NCBI GenBank assembly: GCA_963678705.1
Contig: OY783206.1
Span: 13,279,807 to 13,343,806 of the forward strand
Direction of reading: 5' to 3'
DNA from: Panorpa germanica
Taxonomy: Eukaryota; Arthropoda; Insecta; Mecoptera; Panorpidae
Length of the DNA: 64,000 bases
Part shown: piece by piece, positions 23,632 to 35,359 of the stretch
Position numbering within the stretch: the first letter of the stretch is position 1
Layout: each line of letters opens with the position of its first letter
Position numbers and translations under genes: made by a program
Notes under the pieces: model-generated
Seen by the model: the letters and a program-made list of their open reading frames with translations, nothing else
Databases searched by the model: none
What the model was told of the DNA's origin: nothing

Positions 23632-23901
23632 TTTATTCTAATTAATTAACAATCCTAAGATTATTAAAATGTATAACATATAAAAATATGAAATATAAAA
23701 CTATGTGTTTAATTTCTGTAATATTTAAAAAATAAATATAAAACTATTTGTATTTTCTTAAGATTATATAATAGGTCTTATTGTGCTATTTAATAAATTA
23801 TATATTCCATATAATTTAAACCCCTCAGCGTACACTTCAGCGACTAACACAGTAGCGAAAATGTTGAATTGATAAGCTCGTATATTCATGGAAAAATAAA
23901 T
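23632..23901 (-). other. pyruvate carboxylase 3' UTR and candidate poly(A) signal
   Basis: AT-rich sequence after the stop. The first clear AATAAA on the minus strand is at 23632-23637, about 265 nt past the stop codon, giving a plausible short 3' UTR. More distal signals would lengthen it. Confidence 0.45.
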
Positions 23902-25283
23902 CTATTCAATAGTCATCAGAAGGTCTTCTCCTTCGAGTTTCATTCCTGTGTTAACATCAATGGATTTAATAACACCGGCCAATGGAGACTGTACAACCAT
24001 TTCCATCTTCATGGCGGAGAGAACCACCAAGGGGGCACCCTTTTCGACGGTGTCTCCTACTTTAACTCTAATATCTAAAAACGCAACGAAAAATTGCATT
24101 AAAAAACGAAACACCAACATGATCTATATATTTCAATGTCTTACCAATAACAGCTCCAGGCATGGGGGCGCCTACTTGATTCTTGTTTCCTTTGGTAGCT
24201 TTAGGGTGAATGTGTAACTCCTAAACGTTACAAAGATATTTAATCAAACAAGGCACCAATTTACAACAATAAAACCATGTATCACTCTGCTTGAAACATG
24301 TAGAATAATGAAGTTTTGACACTTACCTTTACTGCTTCCTTGTCTCTAATGAGAACAGTTCTCAGTTGGCCGTTCATTTCGAAGAACACCTCTCGCTCTC
24401 CACTTGGTGTTAAGTCTTCAGCCATTGCCATTGTTTTGATTCCCAATGTCTTTCCTTTCTCAATGGTTACTTCAAAATCTTCACCAACCTAAACCACAGT
24501 ATTACATTTTAGTATGCACATATCAAATTCATGAAAAAAAGGTCCACTGTCACTTACTTTAGGTCCAGTAAGGAAAATTCTTGTATCTAATTTATCAACG
24601 GGTCCATAGTCTTCCCGGAAATTAAGGAAATCGGTTGTGACGGCGGGATACAACGCAGCGGACATGACGTCACGGTCAGAGATCTAAAAAATAAACAAAT
24701 CTAATGTACACTGTTAGTTTTATTATTTGTAGATTTATAACTTAAAATCAACTTACATCGGGGAAAGTTTCTTGTAAGTCTGATTTCAATTTTCCAAAAT
24801 CTAAATCGGGCAATGATTCTCCTGGTCTTCCTTCAATCCTGGGCATATCTTTAAGAACACGTGATCTGAAAGGTTCAGGGAATCCTCCATGAGGTGTTCC
24901 AATAGATCCTTGCAAAAATTCAACTACAGATTTAGGAAACGACAATTCCTCTGCTCTCTCCATGACTTGTTCAGATGTGAGTTTATTTTGTACCATAAAT
25001 TGCGCCAAATCACCAACAACTTTAGAAGATGGAGTGACTTTAATAATATCACCCAAAAGTAGATTAGCTTCTCTGTAAGCTTTCTTAACATCCTCGAAGA
25101 AATCGCCTAAACCTAGTGAGTATGCTTGGAACTGAAGATTTGTGTATTGACCTCCAGGAATCTCATTCATGTATATATCGGCGTTGCCGGATTTCATGGT
25201 GGTGGTGCATTCAAACGGTGCGTAGAGAGTTCTTGTCTGTTCCCAATATGCGGAGTACTCGGAAACGTCACTCAGCTTAAATC
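23902..25283 (-). CDS. pyruvate carboxylase: C-terminal carboxyltransferase, tetramerisation and biotinyl exons
   Basis: Exons 24757-25283, 24558-24683, 24327-24488, 24145-24220 and 23902-24074. The first continues the carboxyltransferase ([26 protein letters not shown]). The next two cover the allosteric/tetramerisation region, and the last two carry the biotinyl domain. The biotin-accepting lysine is in SAMKMEMVV (K1147), about 35 residues from the end, as in other animals. The stop codon TAG is at 23902-23904. Confidence 0.95.
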
Positions 25284-28200
25284 CTGGAAGCGACAATTGC
25301 ATTTATAACTTAGCCTTTGCAATAGTCACATGTTCTGCAAATAAAAGTAATCGAACCTGTGTCTAATTTAGATCCTTGCAGACAAGCCACCAACGCTCCC
25401 ATTGATGGTTGACTGGTCATGCCGGACATGGCATCGACTGCCACATCCACTACGTCAGCACCAGCTTCGGCACAGGCCAACATGGAAGCTACACCAGCTC
25501 CAGAAGTGTCGTGTGTGTGAATGTGGATAGGAATATGTGGATGACGATCACGAATAGCAGAGATTAACAACCTAGAAAAGAATTATTCATATTCAGCAAT
25601 GAAAGTTACATTATAATACAGCAAACAATGGCTCTATTTAAATTGCGTATATTGTTTGGTGTATATACTAACTTTCCAGCTGCTGGTTTCAAGAGTCCCG
25701 CCATATCCTTAATTGCAAGAATGTGTGTGCCTGGAATATTTTATTAACAATATTTAACATTGAAACAGATTTTTAATTAATAAATATTCTCATGCTGCCT
25801 GTCTATACCTGCTTTTACTAATTCATCAGCCAAATTCGTGTAATATTTAAGGTCATATTTTGTTCTGTTTGGATCACTGACATCTCCGCTATAAGAAATA
25901 GCAGCTTCCACAACGCCTCCAGCACGCCCTGCAGCTTCCATGCCGAGAATCAAGTTGGGGAGATAATTCAAGGAGTCAAAGACACGGAATATGTCCATGC
26001 CTGTTTGTACAGCCAGTTCACAGAACTTGAACACTACGTTGTCTGGGTAGTTAGTATACCCCACGGCGTTGGCTCCACGGAGCAACATTTGGAAGGGAAT
26101 GTTCGGAATTTGTTTGCGCATATCCTCCAATCGTTCCCACGGGCATTCGTGAAGGAACCTAGAGGTGCAATTTTAAATTATGTATTTCCTAATTCAGTAA
26201 AGTAATAGTGCACATTATATATTTTACCTGAGTGCTACATCAAAGGTGGCACCTCCCCAATTTTCAAGAGCATACAAGTTGTTAAATTTGTGTGCAACGT
26301 ATGGAGAAATCTTAAGAAGATCGTGCGAACGTACTCTTGTAGCTAACAGAGATTGATGAGCATCTCGGAAAGTGGTGTCCATCAACAAAAGTCCCTTATG
26401 ATTTCTTACAGCTTTTGCGAAACCTTCAGGGCCTTCTGCTTTCAAAATATCACGAAGTCCTCTTGGAGGATCTGTCACTAAATAATAAATATAACAATAT
26501 GAATATTTGTTACGTTACTGTTATGTAAAATCCTGTTAGAAAAAAAAACCACAACCGATTTAACTCAAATTTAACATAAAACATGTTGATTAAAATATTT
26601 TATTTGCGTACATAATGCTTAGAATGTAACATTTTAATTTGTGAAATTGTTAGAAACCAATAGCTTTAGCTAAAGAAGCACATTTATAAATTCTTAGTCG
26701 AAAACATTTACCTAATACAAATTGAAATTAAGCCAATAGTAGCCAGCTGTATTCAAAGATTCTGTTATCTTATTTACTGGTGTTTTCTTATGTTATTGTA
26801 TATGTTGTTTATATATACATTTAATGTACAATTTGTTTACTTTTTAAATTGAAACAATAATAAACGCGATAAGATGAAGTGTTACTGTTGTTGCATATTA
26901 ATCAGGCGTCAAAAATTTAAAATTAACAAGCCATTTTATAAATTCGATAATTAACATTTGAATTAAAATTTAATAAACATAACTAATGCCTTTAGTTGGT
27001 CTGAATAAATATGTTCATATATAAAAGGTAAATAATTTCTTAGTTGCTTGCTTTCATATTTCTAATGCCCTATTACATTATCTTTTAAATTTTATTTAAC
27101 GCAATGTACGACTACTTGCCATCACTATAAATAGTAGGAGTTTATAAAAATATTCAACTGAACGAAGATTTTGTTGTTTGGAATAGAAGCACTGGTTTTT
27201 CTTTTCTTCATTGGTTTTCTTCTTTCTTCATATATGTATCATCAGGGGTTCCTATCAGTTGAAATATCTTCTGAGCTCAATATTATTTCTATAAACTCAC
27301 TATTTTTAAATATCTCTATTTCTATTACCTCTCTAATTATGTATTTCTTAAAAACCAAATCTTTGAATACAGCTTCTATTTAAATGTCCAACACAAAACC
27401 AAATAACGAATTGCAAAAATTTAAAGCCAACACATAATGTAATGTACATTGTAATTTAAAATTTAGTAATTTAAAAATTTAATTTGACTAAAATTTTGAA
27501 AGTTTTTTTTAGAGTACCTGAGCCTTCTCCACTTTCTTCCCTGGCAAGCGCCGCTGGTGATAAATCTGTGAACCAATCATCAAAAACGTGCAAAAAATAT
27601 TTCTAAAAAAGCTACCAATAAATATTAAAAACAATCTAAATATTAATTAAAAGAAATGAACCTAAGAATATTTATTTACAAGTAGGAGAATATGTTAGAA
27701 CACAAAGCATGCACTTACAGTCTAGATTAAGTAAAATTAAAAGCTACACATAAATATAAATGATTTAAAGGCAGGTGATGAGATCACCTATTTATATTTA
27801 TATACAGCAGTTTTTAAAAGGAATATAATGCGTCAAAAATCTAAACGAAACCAAATCGTAAGTCGGGACTATTATTGTAATAGAAAGCTATGTGCAGTGG
27901 TCAAATAGGGAACCAAACCTTTTAAAATCTATGCTTATGCTACGCTCATATTTTTAAATTACCTAGAGGAACTTGAGGCACGTGAGGATGAATTTCTGCT
28001 GGCTTCAGACCAGTGGCCAGTGGAGTAGAGGGTCCATTAACTAAAACCTAAGTAAAAGAATGTTTTAAAGAATTTTATGTATTAAGTAAACATTGCTATA
28101 CATGTTCTAGATACTTAAGTAATACGTAATCTCTTTACCTGTCCTAAATAATTAAGTAACTTTTGTGCTCTGTTTTTGGAAGTCTGAAATTGGAAGAGTT

Positions 28201-31200
28201 GAGGATTTTCATCAATGAAGTAAGTATCAACCGCACCTGGTTCAGAAATAATAGTTTTTATAAATAATTTAAGTACATATCCATTTATTACCTATCGCAT
28301 GATACTTACCGTTTAAGAATTTTTGATTTTCCAAAACGTTTAGTAAGAATGGTATATTAGTTTTAACACCACGGATTCTAAATTCACGAAGAGCTCTGTT
28401 CATTTTAGCGCACGAGGATTGTAAATCACTTGCACTTGAAATGACCTTGACCAGTAAAGAATCATAATACGGAGAAATAATAGCACCTGCGAATGCTGAT
28501 GCACTGTCCAAACGAATTCCCATACCTTCACCAGATCTAAATCAAGAAACATTCATTTGATTATTATTTCAATAAGATTTTTGTTATTTTAATAGTTACA
28601 GAACTGATATTAATATATCCAGGAGCCGAACCAAAGCAAATCTTTTATAAAGCATACCGGAATACTTCAATTCTTCCTGTGCTTGGCTGGAAGGAATTAG
28701 CTGGGTCTTCTGTGGTAACACGGCACTGAATAGCAAAACCTCGTGGTATAATCTTTTCTTGTGTTAGTCCTAATTCAGGCAATGTCATACCTTCAGCGAC
28801 ACGAATTTGGGATTGCACTAAATCGATGCCAGTGATTTCTTCTGTTACGGTGTGCTCCACTTGAAGACTAACAATTTAAAAAGTTATTATAACAAGAATA
28901 TTTTAAGTTTGTATTATTATATTTATGATAAACTTACCGTGCGTTTACTTCGATAAAGTAGAAATTTCCTTTATCGTCGCATAAGAACTCGACCGTTCCT
29001 GCGTTTTCGTATCCAACATGTCGAGCTAACTTTACAGCGTGTGCTGTCATTCTGTCTCTAATTTCCTGTGGTAAATGTGGAGCTGGTGCAATTTCTACAA
29101 CCTTTTGATGACGCCTCTGAACAGAACAATCGCGTTCGTATAGATGCACTACGTTACCGGATTTGTCTCCAAGAAGTTGCACCTGGAATACAAATATATT
29201 AAATAGATTCATAAATATTTAGCAGTGATAATAAATCACTTACTTCAATATGTCGTGGTCTTTCGATAAACTTCTCGATAAACATAGCTCCATCACCAAA
29301 TGCAGCTTTGGCTTCAGAAGAAGCTCTCTGGAATGCTTCTTCAACTTCTTCCATTTTCTTAACAACACGCATGCCACGACCGCCTCCTCCATATGCAGCC
29401 TTTTAAACACATAAATGGATTAATGTATTATTCATATTACCCACGAGGGCTTTTAGTTTATTAGTTATATAACTGTAATTACCTTAAAAATCACAGGTAA
29501 ACCATGCTTCATACAAAACTCTTTAGCATCTTCTTTATTTGTAACGGGTCCATCAGTTCCGGGGACAATTGGGACTCCTACATTAACATATTAGAATTAT
29601 TCTCTGTCTTACATATTTCTAGGGGTCCTTATCTGAATTAGTGTCAGCTTTATATTTAATTGCGGACAACAATCTCACCTGCAGCGATTGCAGCTTGTCT
29701 GGCAGCTACTTTATCTCCCATTTGCTGCACTACTTTAGGGCTTGGCCCAATGAAACGCAAACCAGAATCAATAACCGCCTGTGCGAAATCAGATCGTTCT
29801 GACAAAAATCCATAACTGTAACAAGAAAAATAAAACTTTTTACGTTGTCAACTACGTAGTTGTTGTTATGCTTTGCTTTAAAATTATTCTCTTACCCAGG
29901 ATGCACTGCATCGACATCATTTTCTTTTGCAACGCGGATAATTTCAGGAATATTCAGATAAGCTTCTACTGGTGGTAAACCTTTTCCTACCAAATAAGAT
30001 TCATCAGCTTTTTGTCTAAAAGAAAATATCATGCAATTAAGTAAAAATTGACATTTAGCGAACTCGAATTTATATGGCTTCGCTGTGATTGCACTATTTG
30101 TCTGAGTTCCATTTTATTTTAATTAGCATTTACGTAACATTATACGTAACCTATTATGGTCTTATACGCACCTGTGCATGTGCATTTTGTCTTGCTCGCT
30201 GTAGATAGCTACAGACTTAATTCCTAATTCATTGCATGCTCGGAAAACACGAATTGCTATTTCTCCTCTGTTTGCAACAAGGACGCTTCTGATTGGTCGA
30301 TATTCCACCTAATAATATAAAATGTTTTATATAACATTTAGCATTTAGCATTTTTACATTCTACTAGTATATGAAATAAATTAATAAACATTATTCGGCG
30401 AAATCCATCATTAAAAAGAGAACAACTATGCATTTTGGGTAGGAAGCATTTTTTTTTGGTTTATCGAGTTGAGTGCTTCAACTCGGATGGCGCCATTTTT
30501 AAAATTAAGAAAGTATTAAGTAGTAAATTGTTTAGAAACCCATAAGTTCCGCAAAAATTTTGTGAAGATCTTTTTTATAGATAATAATATTATTTGCAAC
30601 TTTTATTAATAAGTTTTTGCTGTAACTTTTATCACAAAAAAGTTATAAACAAAATAAATCTTAAATTAAGTGGTATAATGCACAGACTCCCTACAAACAA
30701 TTTTGATCAGAATCCAATTAGATGCGAATTGTATCATTCTGAATGGTAATTGGAATCCTATTAGACATTAGTGAGACATTACATGATGCTTTGGACAGCA
30801 TGTCTGCACCGGCCGGAACGCTCCGTACCCCCTCTGATTGCCTTCCTAATACTTTCCAAACGAGGTTTGCCGAGGTGCATGTCGTGGTACTACCACAGTA
30901 CTAACATATGTTCTCCCGAACACTGTGTGACTACTGTCTAACCGCTCTCTGATACGAGATTGCTAAGATACGACAAATTGTTTGTAGGGCTGAAGTGAGT
31001 CTTTGACTTACGCGGTTAATTAATTCCAGCGGATTTCGTTTAAGTCGAATAGTAATAGATTGTGAGTTCAATGCAAATAATCAATAGTAGTAGGTTTTTA
31101 ATTATATGAATTGTTGAAAAATACTTATTTGATATTGATTTTGAGACGGTGATTCGCTTTCGAAAAAAAAATAGCTGCCTACCCAAATGTCATGGTTGAA

Positions 31201-31387
31201 TGACGGAATCGTCCGGCTGTGAGTGTATATGATATTTTGAAAGTATATTTTAGAGAACAAACTTTGAAAGTCAAAATTTAGTACTTACATTTGAAGCATA
31301 GTGATTCTGTGACAAGGTCCAAATCCTAATTTTCTGAGTCTTCCCCAAGGCACCTCTGAGCCCCAATTGGGCTCCAATCATCGCCAT
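23902..31387 (-). CDS. pyruvate carboxylase, mitochondrial
   Basis: Biotin-dependent enzyme that makes oxaloacetate from pyruvate and bicarbonate using ATP, in the mitochondrial matrix. Coding exons (minus strand, 5' to 3'): 31289-31387, 30172-30308, 29896-30015, 29679-29815, 29483-29577, 29244-29399, 28938-29182, 28658-28867, 28310-28536, 28139-28236, 27963-28047, optional 27518-27565, 26228-26477, 25809-26158, 25673-25730, 25357-25571, 24757-25283, 24558-24683, 24327-24488, 24145-24220, 23902-24074. All introns are GT-AG, and phases agree throughout. Without the optional exon the protein is 1181 residues, the usual size for an animal enzyme. Order: short basic transit peptide encoded by exon 1, biotin carboxylase (about 35-490), carboxyltransferase (about 560-830), biotinyl domain (last 75). 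The enzyme appears intact, with no frameshift or stop. Convergent with bbx. Confidence 0.97.
25357..26477 (-). CDS. pyruvate carboxylase: carboxyltransferase domain core exons
   Basis: Four exons (26228-26477, 25809-26158, 25673-25730, 25357-25571) encode the TIM-barrel carboxyltransferase that moves CO2 from carboxybiotin to pyruvate. Key residues are visible: [18 protein letters not shown] with the metal-ligand Asp (D575), [29 protein letters not shown], the carboxylated metal-ligand Lys in LAIKDMAG (K744), and the two metal-ligand His in [11 protein letters not shown] (H774, H776). All sit three residues later than the numbering I know for the human enzyme, which supports the exon model. 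Confidence 0.95.
27518..27565 (-). CDS. pyruvate carboxylase 48-nt cassette exon in the interdomain linker
   Basis: A 48-nt segment with its own acceptor (TTGGTTCACAG) and donor (CAG|GTACTC), lying between the exon ending at 27963 and the one starting at 26477. It keeps phase 1, so inclusion adds 16 residues ([16 protein letters not shown]) and skipping leaves the frame unchanged: exon 11 joins directly to TDPPRGLRD. The segment sits in the flexible linker between the biotin carboxylase and carboxyltransferase domains. It is acidic and Ser/Gly-rich, as expected for a tolerated insertion. Inclusion cannot be decided without transcripts. Confidence 0.75.
28139..30308 (-). CDS. pyruvate carboxylase: biotin carboxylase domain exons
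   Basis: Exons 2 to 10 encode the ATP-grasp biotin carboxylase half, which carboxylates biotin using bicarbonate and ATP. Visible landmarks are [18 protein letters not shown] at the domain start, the glycine-rich ATP loop [13 protein letters not shown] (residues 197-209), [13 protein letters not shown], and the catalytic EVNARLQVEHT spanning the 28938/28867 junction (residues 326-336). The HIEVQLLGD segment spans the 29244/29182 junction. All are at the spacing normal for the family. Introns here are mostly 60-200 bp. Confidence 0.95.
30433..31189. repeat. TIR element filling most of pyruvate carboxylase intron 1
   Basis: The ends form an inverted pair of about 25 bp: TTTTGGGTAGGAAGC followed by a T-run on the left, and the complement of TTTGGGTAGGCAGC followed by a T-run on the right. 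The element takes up 757 bp of the 980-bp intron. It contains a second inverted-repeat element at 30689-30989. I see no transposase and no convincing target duplication. Confidence 0.6.
30689..30989. repeat. Nested TIR element with CCCTACAAACAATTT ends
   Basis: 301-bp element bounded by CCCTACAAACAATTTTG and the complement of CCCTACAAACAATTTGTCG. It lies inside the larger intron element. A relative of its right end, with a similar AGTCTTTGA flank, occurs near 52222-52250. No coding capacity was seen. The outer AGACT/AGTCT bases may extend the inverted repeat. Confidence 0.65.
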
Positions 31388-31574
31388 TTTTTATATATAT
31401 TTAATATAAATATTTATTTTTATATAACAACAAACCTTGTAAACAAGTTTGTGTATTTTTTTAATAACTTAATGCTAATTATTTTTAATATAAAAAATTA
31501 GGAAAGGAATGACTAGTGTTTTAAAATAATATTTATTAATCTTGAATCCGCCGGTCCAGGTCCAGGTCAACCGA
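31388..31574 (-). promoter_or_regulatory. pyruvate carboxylase 5' UTR part of exon and upstream acceptor
   Basis: Upstream of the ATG at 31387 the minus strand has no nearby promoter-like sequence, but it has a good splice acceptor (TTTTTTGTTACAG) ending at 31575. I infer that the first coding exon extends 31289-31574 and is joined to a distant untranslated first exon. There are two in-frame start candidates, residues 1 and 3; I chose the outer one. Confidence 0.5.
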
Positions 31575-31715
31575 CTGTAACAAAAAATTATAATAATGAG
31601 TGCGAGTGGTAGTTGTCAAAATGATCCTCTCAAATAGTTATAGTAAAATACAACAAATATATATGTTAAAAAGTTAAATATGAGTTCGAATGACGGTGAA
31701 AGTTATTAAAGTGAT

Positions 31716-32591
31716 TCCAGTAAACATTTTGGAGTCACTTCGCCATCATATTGAAGATGAGCATGAGTTTTTTGTCATGAAAGACGTCATTTTCAGTTCA
31801 GTTTCTCACGGTCGTTCATATGAAATGTCAATGGGCTTGTGTCCTATGTCTTAATTTCTATAAAACTGTAATATATATTGATAAAGTGGGTTACTAGAAC
31901 TTCAAATGTTCAATTATTTTTTAATATGCCTTATATGTTAAGAGATATTACCAATTAAAAAAGTCATTTTGTCTCTTTAATTATTAAAGGGATTCAACGT
32001 TGTACACATCCCAAATGCATGTGATATCACAACCGCCGCCAACCTTACAGCTCATAAATCTCCGCTATATGTATTTATATAACAAAATATCAAATATTAT
32101 TTACAGCTATTTCAAGGAACAATAAAATTTCAATATTATGTCTGCCTTAACAGGGTTAAATAAAATAAAAACTTATTATTCTTTGACTTGACTTGATTAT
32201 TTGACTACCAACAGCTACAAAACATTACCACAGCATTGACCTACTCAACAAATAACTGACGTTAAAATGCATTTCACGTCATACAAATATGGCCGACCAT
32301 TTCTAGCGCTAAAACTACAATTCAAACTTTTAATTGCTATATCTCCGTCAACATTTAGATATTTTATAAAATAGACACGCCAATACACATTTATTAACAT
32401 CAATTTCAGTCAACAATTGAAAAATCGACCACTAAAAAATGAGGACACAAGGCCATTTTATCGGCTACAAATTGCGAAACCACTCCATCTGTCGGAATAC
32501 AAATGAAGATAAAGTTGATGCCAACTATAATTAAAGTGAAATAGTGTTAGAAACGTCATAAAAAGGGACACTTCACCAAATTGTATTCTGG
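31716..32591 (+). repeat. Family B repeat copy 2, interrupted by a family A MITE
   Basis: Left arm 31716-31830 (TTCCAGTAAACATTTTGGAG onward) and right arm 32457-32591 (TTTATCGGCTACAAATTGCG to ATTGTATTCTGGA) are continuous with each other in the copies at 9.2 and 42.5 kb. The MITE at 31831-32456 separates them. Confidence 0.85.
31831..32456 (+). mobile_element. Family A MITE copy 4
   Basis: 626 bp with ends ATGGGCTTGTGTCC and GGACACAAGGCCAT (one mismatch to a perfect inverted repeat). It is inserted in family B, whose other copies supply the empty site, so its borders are well defined. It is closely similar to the copies at 33.9, 35.9 and 51.2 kb. It has no open frame of note and lacks the ATCTCTTTTA hairpin segment. 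Confidence 0.88.
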
Positions 32592-32776
32592 AGTTATTAC
32601 ACTTATATACATAGTTCAGCTTTACTTTCTTCTAACATTAATAATTCATCTAGTTACATTTAAACCAGCCTCTTTTGTTCTTTTCATCTCCATACTTTTC
32701 TCCCCGGTATATAATCATACAAGCGACTATATATAACATGCCAAACCTTTCAAGAATTATTCAACTTTTATAATAC

Positions 32777-33113
32777 ACTAGCTGTCCCGGCCACGCGTTG
32801 CTGTGCCTAACGTAGCGCCATCTATTGAATATTTACTCAATCTAGTCAACAGATTTCGATTTACTCAACAGAATATTTACTCAATCTAGTCAACAGATGT
32901 CGCCATCATCGTCGCCCGATGTCATATGTCATATACAGATAATTAATAGACAAATAATTAGCAATAAGATAAATAAATTGAGATGTAAGCTATCCTATCT
33001 TTCAAGTTGGGTCAAACTGCACACGGTGTACAAATTTCATTAAAATCGGTTAAGTAGTTTAGGAGTCCATCGCGGAGGAACAACGTGACACGTAATTTAT
33101 ATATATTAAGATT
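32777..33113. repeat. Interspersed repeat beginning ACTAGCTGTCCCGGCC
   Basis: A dispersed-repeat type I recognise from many insect genomes by its head (ACTAGCTGTCCCGG) and its tail phrases AAATTTCATTAAAATCGG, TTAGGAGTCCATCG and TTATATATATTAAGAT. It contains a 44-bp tandem duplication (TATTTACTCAATCTAGTC at 32830 and 32874). Its class is uncertain to me (non-LTR tail or DNA element). Confidence 0.55.
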
Positions 33114-33899
33114 TGGTTTCACTTTTCATTCGCTTAATCAACAAACTAATAATCATATTTAATTAATTATAACGTATTTCTTTAGACGTTCAAAGTGCAA
33201 AGATCAGTCTCTTATGCTAAACTAACATTTTACGTTATTTGGAACTGAACATAAATACATATAATTCATAAACACTGGTTGTCAAAATATAAACTAATAA
33301 TTGTAACTATTTAGTATGTAACATTAATGTTTCTTCTTTCTAAACTTTTCAATGTGAGGCATTAAGGCTCTGATTTTACAATTTCTAGTGATATTATGTG
33401 TATGAAACATATATTTTACTAAATGTACCTTATGCATATAACTATGAAATTTCTGACAGAAGTTGAAAATTCTAAGTTGCGAGAATATAACCTGTTTGAC
33501 ACTATCAATTTTTTACACAAATAAACTTCACTTTGAGAAACAGTGCCAGAATATTTATACACTATCATAAAAACATTTCAAAATTATCTTGTTTCTAACT
33601 TTGTTATGTGATAAATATGAAATTATACAGCGATTACAAACGATAGCTAAAACATGACAATTTGATGAGCTTGTTGAATGCCAGCTTCAACTTCAAGTGC
33701 TTCGAAGCCGGCGCCAACTGCCCCCTACACACTACCGACTGTTTGATCGACTAATAAATATTGTTTTGTTTATTTTCAAGCTATTGGGAATATTTCACAT
33801 GAGAAGTTTTAGTTGAATAATACAGCTTTGCTAAAATACAATATATAAAATATTGTGCGCCTACGTATATGCAGCAAAAGTAACATGAACATTTGTACA
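33114..33899. other. Unassigned AT-rich DNA
   Basis: No gene or repeat boundary recognised. A GC-richer patch at 33670-33740 has no open frame of interest. Confidence 0.4.
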
Positions 33900-34536
33900 A
33901 TGGGCTTGTGTCCTATGTCTTAATTTCTATAAAAGTGTACTATATATTGATAAAGTGGGTTACTAGAACCTCAAATGTTCAATTATTTTTTAATAACTCC
34001 TTATATGTTAGAAGATATTAACAATTAAAAAAGTCATTTTGTCTCTTTAATTATTAAAGGGATTCAACATTGTACAAACTCCAAATGCATGTGACATCAC
34101 AATCCTTGTGTAAGGTTACCAACCTTACAGATCATAAATCTATGCTATATGTATTTATATATCAAAATATCAAATATTATTTACAGTTATTTCAAGGAAC
34201 AATAAAATTTCAATATTATGTCTGTCGTAACAGGGTTAAATAAAGTAAAAACTTATTATTCTTTGACTTGACTGGATTGTTTGAGTACCAACAGCTACAA
34301 AACATTACCACAACACTGACCTACTCAACAAATAACTGACGTTAAAATGCATTTCATGTCATACAAATATGGCCGACCATTTCTAGCGCTAAAACTACAA
34401 TTCAAATTTTTAATTGCTATATCTCCGTCAATATTTAGATATTTAATAAAATAGAAACGCCAATACACATTTATTAACATCAATTTCAATCAACAATTGA
34501 AAAATCGACCACTAAAAAATGAGGACACAAGCCCAT
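33900..34536 (+). mobile_element. Family A MITE copy 5
   Basis: 637 bp with perfect 14-bp inverted ends ATGGGCTTGTGTCC. It is nearly identical to the copy at 51195-51831, including the CCTTGTGTAAGG segment, so these two are among the youngest. No coding capacity. Confidence 0.9.
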
Positions 34537-34869
34537 TAAAAAGTAAAACAAATATTAGTTTCTCGGTGCTACACTTTGAGTGTCTGGTATTTGAATGCTT
34601 TACTGACAGACAATACAATAAGGAATACATTATACTCGGTTCTAGATCGCAGGTGGTTTGACGTAGACAAAAGTGTTTACGTCATTTACATTATCATTGT
34701 TATATTTGCTTAGTCCAGAGATTTACAACCATACGTTGATGTAATTAATATTTAATGGACGATATAGTGGCAGTGAATGTAAGTACTACTGTGTATGTCT
34801 AAGTACTGTGTTATTCTTGAGCATGTGAAAATAAAAATCATAAGACAAAATAAGAACCTTTTTGAATAA
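34537..34869. other. Unassigned DNA between two elements
   Basis: AT-rich spacer separating the family A MITE from the family C element. Nothing recognised. Confidence 0.4.
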
Positions 34870-35359
34870 GGGCGTCCGCAGACGGGGCGACTGGTTGCAA
34901 ACCTTATGCCTGAATCTGCCCGAACCGAATGTGATTACAACAGTGTTGTTAGTAAAAGAACGAACGTGTTTACGAGTGAGATAAAACACACGGCACGAAC
35001 GTAACTAAACTGGTTTTGAGCATATATTCAGCGATTTCTATGTCGCAAGGGATTGTTGGTTTCATCAACCGAAATTTTTACGAATACTATTGAAAAGTAT
35101 TTAAATACATACATACAATCAAATATAACATAATAGAACCCCCTGTTTTGCTATTGTTAAAAATTCTACAGAGTACAGAGTGTTCTACACGATACACGGC
35201 TCGACATGGCTCGTGCTCGTTTTCGTTGAAAACTTCGTTTCGCGTTTTATCTCACCCGCATACATGTTCGATCTCTCACTAACAACAGTTGTAATAACAT
35301 TCGCATCGGGTAGATTCGGGGCTAAGGTTTGCAACCAGTCGCATCGTGTCCGGAGGGCA
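34870..35359. repeat. Family C TIR element, complete copy
   Basis: 490 bp with long inverted arms. The left reads GGGCGTCCGCAGACGGGGCG then ACTGGTTGCAAACCTTA; the right arm, complemented, reads GCCCTCCGGACACGATGCGA then the same ACTGGTTGCAAACCTTAGCC. Similarity between the arms extends over roughly 100 bp. The centre holds AAAAGTATTTAAATACATAC. No transposase; the short frames on both strands follow the inverted-repeat symmetry. Confidence 0.8.
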
